Assembly (NCBI GenBank): GCA_001687465.1
Contig: LVLI01000294.1
Coordinates: 124,001-188,000, forward strand
Direction of reading: 5' to 3'
DNA from: Halocafeteria seosinensis
Taxonomy: Eukaryota; Sar; Bigyra; Bicosoecida
Length of the DNA: 64,000 nt
Part shown: positions 55,986-64,000 of the stretch, in pieces
Position numbering within the stretch: position 1 is the first letter of the stretch
Layout: every line of letters begins with the position of its first letter
Notes under the pieces: generated by a model
Told to the model about the DNA's origin: nothing
Database searches by the model: none
What the model saw: the letters and a program-made list of their open reading frames with translations, nothing else
Position numbers and translations under genes: made by a program

Positions 55986-56992
55986 CTATGACAAGTTGAA
56001 TGGCAATTGATCGCCAGGCGTGTAACTTCGTTCAATTCCTGTCCGGTCAATACACACTGTTCGAATAACTCCACCGGATGCACCATCTCTTGCCATAGCA
56101 TGTGCCAAGGCTTTGCGTACAAAGGTAAGACACTCTTCCTTATTCATTCCTTCACGGTAGTTATCATCAACCCACCCGTAAAGAAATGTAGAACCACTAC
56201 CTCCCATGGCGAAGCCCTGTTTCACGCAAGATCCTCCGAGAGGAATAGAGTACACACTTCCACCGTTCACTGGATCCCACCCAGCAATAATCAAGCCTGC
56301 CAGGAGCTGACTCTTATGTTTGTAGCATATTTGACGGGCGACTTGAGCTGCGCTTTTTACGCTTGGCAAACTACCTTTGTCAATTCTGCCTCGTTGGAAG
56401 AGGAAACAGTGAGAATGGTGTAGCACCTTCCAGTTCAATGCTCGAGCCACTTACCCTAAAGCATATAAATTCGCCCTCACGATATCTGCCACGGCTTGTG
56501 TATCTGCTGCCGATCCCGAACGGCACACACATATGTGATCGTGAAGCTCGGTGATTTTATCAGAAACTCTGTTGGCAACATAAGGACCTGTACCCGAGAA
56601 GAGGTAGCACCAACACCATTCCACATGCTAACACTATCCTCTCTTTATTCCATTTCCTCTTACCCATGGAAGTCCTGGAATCAGCTCCAAGTACTACACC
56701 TCCCTCGAATTCGACAGCTATGATGGTCGTCTGCAGCAAACAAAACGAGGAATCAGTTGTTGAAATAACTCGACAACGGGAACTTCGACCCTTAAAGCCA
56801 GCCGTGGAATATTCGCTTGTTTCTGTCTCTTGTGCGTATCCTAATACGCTGCATTCTCTTTGGCTTCTCAAGAAATTACAAAAACAATAGCAAGGGGACT
56901 CCCAGGGGGTACACAAACAGCCGACGTACCCCTGAGCTAATCTCCTGTTTGGACGGCACAGAAGTCCCTAAAACAGCTTCCGTCGCGTTCAT
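55986..56992 (-). CDS. PSMB6: 20S proteasome subunit beta-1 (caspase-like active site)
   Basis: Catalytic N-terminal-nucleophile hydrolase. Four exons. Exon 1 (56930-56992) encodes a 21-residue propeptide ending SSG; exon 2 starts at 56730 with [23 protein letters not shown], so Thr1 is the first residue of exon 2. Lys33-region residues follow in exon 3 ([29 protein letters not shown]). Exon 4 carries [23 protein letters not shown] and [26 protein letters not shown] distinguishes beta-1 from beta-2 and beta-5. The gene converges on the small membrane protein gene with a gap of about 110 bases. Confidence 0.95.
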
Positions 56993-57385
56993 TTTCAAGT
57001 TGCTTCGCTGAGATGTTGTACCTATGCGGCTATTACGTGGCCTGAATAGCTCTTTTCAATGGTATACTATCATGTCTGAATGAAGCAGGAGATCTTCGCT
57101 TCAATCTCCTACCCAACCCAACAATCATTCCTGAGCTCTATTCATCCATTTCGACTGGTTCCAGACACCTGGACGTGTATGGACTGTAGTTGGAAAATTT
57201 GTCAAAATTACCACCATTGTAGTGTTTTAGGTTCTCTTGCGCTGTTCAAACCAGTACTAGTGGATTGAACGAGTACGGCAACGAGACATTTCACGGTCTC
57301 AACGAAGGGCCAAATCTCACCCGCAAATTTTCGTTGTTAGCCCTCTCTGAAGGCAGATTTATGGCCCTACAGGAGCGATAACACT
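56993..57385. other. Intergenic, divergent promoter region
   Basis: About 390 bases between the beta-1 and SPRY gene starts; no gene supported. Confidence 0.45.
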
Positions 57386-60300
57386 ATGAGTGCGTCTGGA
57401 GGAGAGGAAACTTCGCTTCATTCCGCTGATGCCCTGAATAAACAGGACAGCGCAGAGCAATTGGATAAGTCCCACGGCGATATCACCCTGCCTCGCTCGA
57501 AACGGAGGGTATTATTACAGTACGCAGAAGATGGTGCTGGACCGAAGAACAACTCGTTAGAAGCACTAGGAACTGAACTGCTCAGCAACTATGCCGAATC
57601 CGAACTACAGCAGCCAGGACTCTCTCCCGCTTGTTTGTCGCTCTTGCAGTCTTTCGAAGAAGCTCAAAGGCACTATCCTGAAGATGTTATCTTTAAATCA
57701 TGGGCCCCTCCGCGAACACCGCCTCTCAAACCTCTCAGGACGGATGAGATGGAGGTATCAGCCTCTACAACAGAAGAGAGTTCCACCGTTGAGGGCATTT
57801 TGTCGTCGCAATCCTCCAAGTTCTGGCAGTCTCAATCAGGGAATCAACGCTCCCACGTTCAAGTTACGTTTGATGAGTGCGTAATAGCTGGGTTTCGATG
57901 TGCCTTCCCTGATAAGGGAAAGAGTTCGAATTCTGTGGAAGTTTCCGTAGCCTTAAAGGAATTCCCCTCGGGTAAGGACGAAAGCCAGAAAACGACTCGT
58001 AGCTGGGTCTCTCTGGGCAGCTTAGATGGGTCTGAAGTGCCTGTTGGCAGAACAGCTGATGAGTACACGCTCCTACCTTCCATGAAATGCTGTGGAATAA
58101 GAATAAGTTTTATTGGTTTTCATACGGATAACAAGTCAAAACAGCACGCCGCCTACAACTTTTCAGTATTGCGGCTAGATGGGAACAAACTGTCTCCAAG
58201 CGGAAGCACGGTACTGACCATCGTTGAAGAGTTGTGCAAAAATGCAGCCACAGTTGGTGACCAACATGATCAACTTCTACAACTTGCGTTTTCACATGCA
58301 AGGAAAACAGGCTCCTTGTCTGCCCAGCTTTCTTGTGTCGAAGTAAGTGCACAGCACTAAGTAGCTAAACTTGAATGTTCAGTTAGCGTGGTTGTCGTTT
58401 CGAGCACAGATGTTATTAAACTGCACTAGACGCCTAACTGACGAAGCGTCCCTCTCCCTCCATACCTATACCAACTTGCTCCAGGCAGAGTGTCGTCGAA
58501 GATGTATGGCATTGCATGATAAGTCGTCCTTTGGAAAGTGCCAGGTAGCTCCGGAAGGTGTGTTGGAAGCGCATGGTAATATCACCATTACCAACGACGG
58601 CCGAACAGCCAGAAATCAAGATCCTGGTACTGTTGCATCTCTTAACATTGGAATCACCGAAGGCAAACTTTCATGGGAGTTCCGTCTCGATCATGACGAC
58701 GAAGAGTCGCAATGTACATGTTTTGGCCTGGCAATAAAACCGATTCAATCAACAGCATATGATTCATCACCGCAGCTATGGATGTGGCGTGCGTTCAAGT
58801 AAGCAACTGGAAGAAGAAGTCGCCGTTCATGATACTTAATTACTTACCTTGCCTATGCAGTGGTTGGTTGTATGTCAAAGGGACTACAATCTCGCGGCGG
58901 GCGAAACCCATTAAGGTTGGCGATACTGTTCGATTCGAACTGGACATGGACGAAGGAACTTGCCGCGGTTGGGTAAATGACGACGATCAAGGAATTGTTT
59001 TCGAAGATCTAGACAAGGAAGGTCAAGTTTTCCCGGCAGCCCAATTTTACGCTAGCGACCGGCAGATAAGCTTGGTCTCAGTACATCAACCCACTGCTGG
59101 GAATTCCATCTGCAGCAGTGCACCAGCAAGGAGTTCCCATTCAACTGATTCTTTTCCCATTAGGCGGAAGCTCGATACGCTTCCAGGGATACCAGTTGGT
59201 ACCACCCCGGTATACAATAGCGAAGAATACTACTTGTACTTGCCGTTGAAACAAGGCCAGAACAAACTAGAGGCAACATGGGATTTACCAGAAAATCATT
59301 CCTTCCGTTGCCTTTTACTTACAGCTGGATTGCAGTTCGAAGATTCCCAAGACGTTCGAGGAGCCCAAAAAGATGGTTCTGTCAATCAGCAGGGAAAACT
59401 CAGTGATGTAGTCAATCAACTGTCTCAGCTCTATTCGTCGAAGCCCAGAGAGCACCCGGCGTACGCTTCTTCTGTCACATTTAAGGTGCTTTTCGATTCG
59501 AATGTTGCTTGGACAAGCCATGGTTTTCCAGTTCCGCGCGACCCCGATGATATTAAGCGTTTCGTATCTCCTTGGAATCAGTTTTACGACAGTTTACCGG
59601 AGGAATGTTTCGTCCAGGTGCCTTTGGAAACAAAATCAATTACAATCGAAGTTTCTGCGTCGACTGCTTTGCCGTATACAGTGCACCCAGTGTTAATGTC
59701 ACCAAGCTTTGGGAATAGTGAGAGGCCGCTTTCAGTCTTCCGTGGGAGTGAAACTTTCGATTCTCCCTTACTAAATACTTCTGGGAATACATGGATAGGA
59801 AAAGCTGAGGAAAGCAATCGCACTCTGAAACTTCTTGAATTATCGAAAGCTACAGAACAAGCATTAAAAGACGGGAACACTAATGTATCCCGTGTGGATC
59901 AAGCGTTGTCGAACATGCTTAAGTCCCCACAGTTTTATGCACTAAAAATAGTGAAAATATTCGATTTATGTGCTTGTGAACTCCTCGAGGCTCGTCGAGA
60001 CAAGCACTCCAGTAGCTTACTCCAACAGAACGGTTTAGATCTCGAGCTACCATATATACTCCAGGCCACAGGTAGAGGATTTTATTCTCTTCTCTCCCTA
60101 CTAAGAGAGTTAACGGGAAGAGTCGGAAAGCAGCTTTCAACATCAACGGAAGCTGAAGCAATTCAATCGGTCTTACAGTTAATGAATGCTAATCTCCGAC
60201 ATTTGATATCGACAGGTGTAAACCCTCGAACAGCGGAAATAGAGCCAATCAATGATAACTCTCCTCTCGTGACAAAAAGAGATCTGGATTCCAATGAAAA

Positions 60301-61195
60301 TGACTTTGAGAGGAAATACTGTTGGAGCGACGTTAATGAGGTCATTGTCACCCTGGAGGACTTCGCTGCCTCTTTGAAAGCAAGAGGCAACGACGATTTG
60401 AAAGCTGCTGCAGCGTCGTGCTATGAACTTGTTGACCATTGGCATGATATCTCTGGAGAAACGTCGCAGCAGCGATTGAATTGGCAGTTCTCTAAATTAG
60501 TGAGACGAAACCTCACATTGGAGCTTGTCATGAGGTGGCCTTACATGAGCTCACAAAGAACGATGGATGACCAACGTATTGATAGGATTGTGCTCCTCCT
60601 TCAAAGTCTAGCGAACCGTTTGGGCTATAGGCACACTTTGCATGTTGCCTGGCCGGAGAGTATCCATTTGATTGTTGAGCTTCCATGCGATTCTCCAAGT
60701 GATGGTGTGTCGTCTATCGACGATGATTCGTTCAGAAGTGCGCATCGATTCTTGTCAGCAGGACTCTCGTGGGTATTCACAGAGTCAGGCTGCTCTCCAT
60801 GGGTGTTTCCTTTCGGATGCGAGGACCCCGAGATGTCCATCAAACGAAAGCGAATGATGTCATCTCGCTCCGACAAGTCCGTGTTGACTAGGCTCAGTGG
60901 TGTGGGCAACATTTTCGTTTACTCTGGAGATATTGCCACTTTTGAGGAAATCGATGATGCGTGTAAGTCACAACTTTCTGCAACGATGACCGACCGTGCG
61001 TATTATCGGGTATACCAGAAATCCTTCGTTGAGGTTCTTGATGGAGTTGTTAAAGAGGCTGGGAATATCTCTGAGGACGATTCACACTCCAAGTTAAACA
61101 CGAAGGGTCTTCCGCTTACGCCGAACGAGATTAGCCGAGATATTCCTGAGGAAGATGTAGGTTTCTTTTCGGATTCCACAGACGACGAATCATGA
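57386..61195 (+). CDS. Large SPRY-domain protein, otherwise unrecognised
   Basis: Three exons (57386-58342, 58383-58798, 58861-61195), with introns of only 40 and 62 bases, give 1235 residues. The first third is disordered, then a beta-rich region (VQVTFDECVIAGFRCAFPD ... CCGIRISFIGFHTDN) that could be a galactose-binding or DOC-like fold. A B30.2/SPRY domain spans roughly residues 395-560 (GKLSWEFRLDHDDEESQCTC, then NGWLYVKGTTI, KVGDTVRFELDMDEGTCRGW). The remaining 670 residues are mostly helical with no catalytic motif, ending in an acidic Ser-rich tail. No HECT or RING motif is present. SPRY-containing giant ligases such as HECTD4 came to mind, but nothing specific links them. Confidence 0.7.
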
Positions 61196-61551
61196 AGTAT
61201 AGATATGACTGCGTAGCATGTAGACCCTCCCAGTCATTCGATTACGCCCACAAGTTGTGGGCCGGGGCCCACGCTGCTGGTTGGTCTTCATGTCGTTGGC
61301 TAGTATGTTTATTCCATTTTACGAATTTACATTCATTTTTGGCTCAAACATCTTGTTTGATTCGGATGAATCGCTACTAGCCTTTGACTCGCGCTTGACG
61401 GTCCTCGCGTACAAGTCTCTTCACATCAATGGTACAACAGTAGTATAACATTTACATCAGTTTTTGTCCACTCATTGTTTGAGTAGTACTTTGCCGTTGA
61501 CGTTAGTATTGTGTCCAACAATTGGAGCCCTGGGAATATACGGCTGCCAGA
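61196..61551. other. Intergenic
   Basis: About 355 bases between two same-strand genes; nothing recognised. Confidence 0.45.
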
Positions 61552-62817
61552 ATGAGTTCTCCCCCCGTGGTGGCGCTTTGTGGAGATCCACTCGATACGA
61601 GGCTCACTCAAGAGAATGACTGTTTCTCCATAGTCGAGACCCTCGTGCAACGAGTGCTAGAGGGTTCTCCGTCGCGACAGTGGATCTTGCTCCTACCGTG
61701 GTATATGGTGTGTAAAGGAAAGCAACATGAAACTTCGACTTCTACTGGAGCTGGGATGCAGAGTTTGGCTGATGTGGTGCAACACATGGAGACAGCCACG
61801 AGGGATGCTGGAGGGGAAATGACCATCCGGATTATCGCTGATGAGGAAGCGATGCAATTGTTCGAAACTCATGGTAGAAGCCAAGCTGTACTGGCCGAAG
61901 CGAATGAACTGATGGATTCCTGCTCAGCAGTGGAATTCCAGACGGTGCCCGGACAACATTACGCTGCCGCTTATGGGAGCACTGAAAACTCCTCTGCAGC
62001 AGGTCACAACAGTTTCAACATGGCCAAAAGACGCCTTGGCATCGAAGCGGGTCTGGACGTGCAAGCGCTACTGGTCCTCGGGGGCTGTGACCCCAATTCT
62101 TACGCTGAGGCGGATATGGCATGTGCACTCCACTGTGGACTTGCTACACGGTTTGTTCCCCTAAGTTATACTGATCCTGCGAAGTCAAATAGAAAAGAGC
62201 AAGCCAAAGGTGCTTACGGATTGGCTCAAGAACTGGGGATGTATCAGCAGCATAGAACTGAATCAACAGGCGCAGATCCGAACATACCGTGGCATTCCGA
62301 CAATGGATCCTGTTTAACCATGCACCAGCCCTGGGCTTCACTGGTTGTATCTGGTATCAAACGTGTGGAGGGGCGCCCTTGGCCGTCTAACTTTGCTGGT
62401 GTTCTATGGATTCATGCGGCAGCAAGAGAACCTCTAGACAGTGAAATTGAACACGTGGAGCAGGAATACCAGTCAATTTACGGGGAGCAAAAGTTCGAAT
62501 TCCCCAGCTCCTACCCAACTTCGTGTTTGCTAGGGTGTGTATATGTCCCCGCTGTGATGGATCAGTCGTCTTTCCGTGAATTCACGTCGCAAGCGAACCT
62601 GCACTCTGTCCAGGCGGAGAGTACAAGTGAACATGTTTTCCTCTGCGAAAGACCGCATAGACTGATAGCTCCATTTTCTTTAGCAGGATCGAACAAAATA
62701 TGGAACCTCTCAAAGACCAAGTCGGAATTGGCATCGCTACAACGGGGATTACGAGCAGTTCGAGGACAAGAACCAATCGAATTCTCCGAACTTCTTCGGG
62801 ACTTCAAGAACTCGTGA
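61552..62817 (+). CDS. ASCH-domain protein (TRIP4/ASC-1 C-terminal type) with a novel N-terminal half
   Basis: Single exon, 421 residues. Residues from about 255 form an ASCH domain close to that of the coactivator ASC-1 (TRIP4): CLTMHQPWASLVVSGIKRVEGR, LWIHAAAREP, EFPSSYPTSCLLGCVYV, VFLCERPHRL and KIWNLSK. ASCH domains are predicted RNA/DNA-binding beta-barrels of the PUA fold. The zinc ribbon that precedes ASCH in animal TRIP4 is absent. Instead, residues 1-245 look like a compact alpha/beta domain (PVVALCGDPLD, RQWILLLPWYM, LLVLGGCDPNSYAEADMA, RKEQAKGAYGLA) with alternating strands and helices. I cannot name this N-terminal domain. Confidence 0.8.
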   Translation: MSSPPVVALCGDPLDTRLTQENDCFSIVETLVQRVLEGSPSRQWILLLPWYMVCKGKQHETSTSTGAGMQSLADVVQHMETATRDAGGEMTIRIIADEEAMQLFETHGRSQAVLAEANELMDSCSAVEFQTVPGQHYAAAYGSTENSSAAGHNSFNMAKRRLGIEAGLDVQALLVLGGCDPNSYAEADMACALHCGLATRFVPLSYTDPAKSNRKEQAKGAYGLAQELGMYQQHRTESTGADPNIPWHSDNGSCLTMHQPWASLVVSGIKRVEGRPWPSNFAGVLWIHAAAREPLDSEIEHVEQEYQSIYGEQKFEFPSSYPTSCLLGCVYVPAVMDQSSFREFTSQANLHSVQAESTSEHVFLCERPHRLIAPFSLAGSNKIWNLSKTKSELASLQRGLRAVRGQEPIEFSELLRDFKNS

Positions 62818-63155
62818 TTTCCGAGTTCTCATTATTGGGAACTCCACAATGCTACCACACTGTCATCTGGCTGATAAAGGGAATGAGAAATGCATCATTA
62901 TCCTACGAAGTCTTCGAATTTTATCATGGTTTGGCTAGTGGCGAACTACTTTGCATGGACCAGGCATCTGCACCTGAGTGTTGTTCATGTATCATGTATA
63001 GGTTCTTGCCGTCATGAAATTGGGAAAGGAAAGTGGGGGAAGAGCCTGCGCTAGAAACATATTCAACGCATAGTGCCTTGAGAAGAACGAAGTCCAAGAA
63101 TGGATGATATATGACCTGGTGGTAGAATTACTACAGGAGGAAGACGCACATGTCT
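62818..63155. other. Intergenic, convergent 3' region
   Basis: About 340 bases between convergent stop codons; no coding signal. Confidence 0.45.
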
Positions 63156-64000
63156 TTATTCATCACAGATCTCCTGTTCAAATCTGGATTGGATTGTGTG
63201 CATGCTGATGTCACGGATATCCCGGTGACTGCGGAAAAACTCAAGAATGGCATCTCCCGTTACATACCGGGGACGTTTCGGGCTATTTCCTGTGAGTCCG
63301 TCTACAATGGAAATTTTACGATACACCTTTTTGGAAAATGCAACAGGGTATCGCGAATATAGGTGCATATGCTTTCCGCCAAGATGCTCGTTGATGATCT
63401 CTTTGACTGTTTGCACCGCTAAGTCTAGCGGAAACAGGCCGCTGTCAAGAGTTCCTAATTCAGAGAGTGTGCCTCCATTAGCGCTCCATGGTAAATCTGA
63501 AGCCGCACTCGTTCCTGCTACGCTACTGTCTGATTGCACGCCATTCTTTTCATTTTCTTCACTTTGCTGATCACGTATTCGCATACGCTTATGTTTCAGC
63601 AAACGGGTTTCTTCCTGGGTGAATCCCATGAAGCACAAAACAGAAGATGTGTCCTCAAAGCGACATTGATCCGTCATGAGTCCTCTGAGAAGGATCAAAG
63701 CGGTGACAACTCCTTCAAACTCATAAGGGGTCGTTGGGTCTGGTGGTAGCAGCTTTTCCGTCTCGTTCTGGAATGCGTGTAGGGCATCCAGGTTTTCATG
63801 GTTTTTCGCCATCAATGCGTCGCTAAGGGCAAACGTCAAAGTTCGACATATCTCTTCTACTCGTGTCGCAAGACTATCCGGAGTGACCAAGTTCCCGATT
63901 AAAGACTCAAACGCCTCCGTCTCCGTACCATCCACCTCGTTTCCAAGAATTGCAGCGCAACTCGATAGCAGGCTACCGGTACATGACCACCGGGCCGTAA
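63156..64000 (-). CDS. Unrecognised protein, C-terminal part (runs off right edge)
   Basis: Open from the right edge of the window to a TAA at 63156-63158, about 275 codons with no in-frame ATG that must be the start, so the gene probably continues beyond 64000. The sequence is soluble and mainly helical (ESLIGNLVTPDSLATRVEEI, ALILLRGLMTDQCRFEDTSS), with a Ser/Ala-rich linker and a basic C-terminal part (YSRYPVAFSKKVYRKISIVDG, RPRYVTGDAILEFFRSHRD). No motif of a known family was recognised. The long intact frame and balanced composition support it as real coding sequence. Confidence 0.6.
   Translation of the reverse strand, partial: TARWSCTGSLLSSCAAILGNEVDGTETEAFESLIGNLVTPDSLATRVEEICRTLTFALSDALMAKNHENLDALHAFQNETEKLLPPDPTTPYEFEGVVTALILLRGLMTDQCRFEDTSSVLCFMGFTQEETRLLKHKRMRIRDQQSEENEKNGVQSDSSVAGTSAASDLPWSANGGTLSELGTLDSGLFPLDLAVQTVKEIINEHLGGKHMHLYSRYPVAFSKKVYRKISIVDGLTGNSPKRPRYVTGDAILEFFRSHRDIRDISMHTIQSRFEQEICDE

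Noticed and set aside
1-64000. CRISPR arrays, insertion sequences, integrated viral or transposon genes
   Set aside because: No regularly spaced repeats, transposase, reverse transcriptase, integrase or capsid-like genes were seen; the window is made of ordinary nuclear genes.

Overview
This is nuclear DNA from a flagellated unicellular eukaryote. It is not bacterial and not viral. Almost every gene is split by short GT-AG introns, mostly 40 to 130 bases, with GTAAGT-like donors and TTGCAG-like acceptors. Conserved eukaryotic core genes can be rebuilt exon by exon with consistent phase. A cilium-specific outer-dynein-arm docking protein and a Tctex-type dynein light chain indicate motile cilia. 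An organelle-targeted EttA-like ABC-F protein, the compact alternating gene order and a one-repeat-per-exon leucine-rich-repeat (LRR) receptor-like gene would suit an alga-like protist, possibly a stramenopile. That placement is an inference; no gene here is a decisive lineage marker.

Layout. 0-12.9 kb: an edge exon of a possible mitochondrial Pam18-like protein, DNA topoisomerase III beta, EttA-like ABC-F, a Tom40-like mitochondrial porin, Tctex1 dynein light chain and a kinesin-14. 12.9-17 kb: APC8/CDC23, then a gene-poor stretch with one doubtful small gene. 17.1-23.3 kb: a 20-exon gene for a predicted secreted protein of 1578 residues with three capped LRR domains (17 repeats) followed by four copies of an unrecognised module. 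24-25.3 kb: a tubulin-tyrosine-ligase-like protein with an N-terminal signal or anchor. 26.5-36 kb: Eaf6-like, LSM4, a TPR-DNAJC8 fusion, USP5 and a protein with a duplicated unknown domain. 36.7-44.6 kb: CDK8-like kinase, RPL14, EF2 and TMEM135-like. 44.8-50 kb: three ribosome-biogenesis genes in a row (TSR3, RRP9, NOG2). 50.6-64 kb: ODAD3/CCDC151, UBXN7-like, a small membrane protein, proteasome beta-1, a SPRY protein, an ASCH protein and an unrecognised gene running off the right edge.

Most neighbouring genes lie on opposite strands. Convergent pairs are separated by only tens of bases, and one pair overlaps at the stop codons; divergent pairs share starts 250 to 800 bases apart. The standout locus is the LRR gene. 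All 19 of its introns are in phase 2, and most LRRs are encoded by a 72-base exon, so the receptor is modular at the DNA level and suited to exon shuffling. Other unusual items are the TPR-DNAJC8 fusion, the duplicated-domain protein, and the start-codon-only first exons of EF2 and LSM4.
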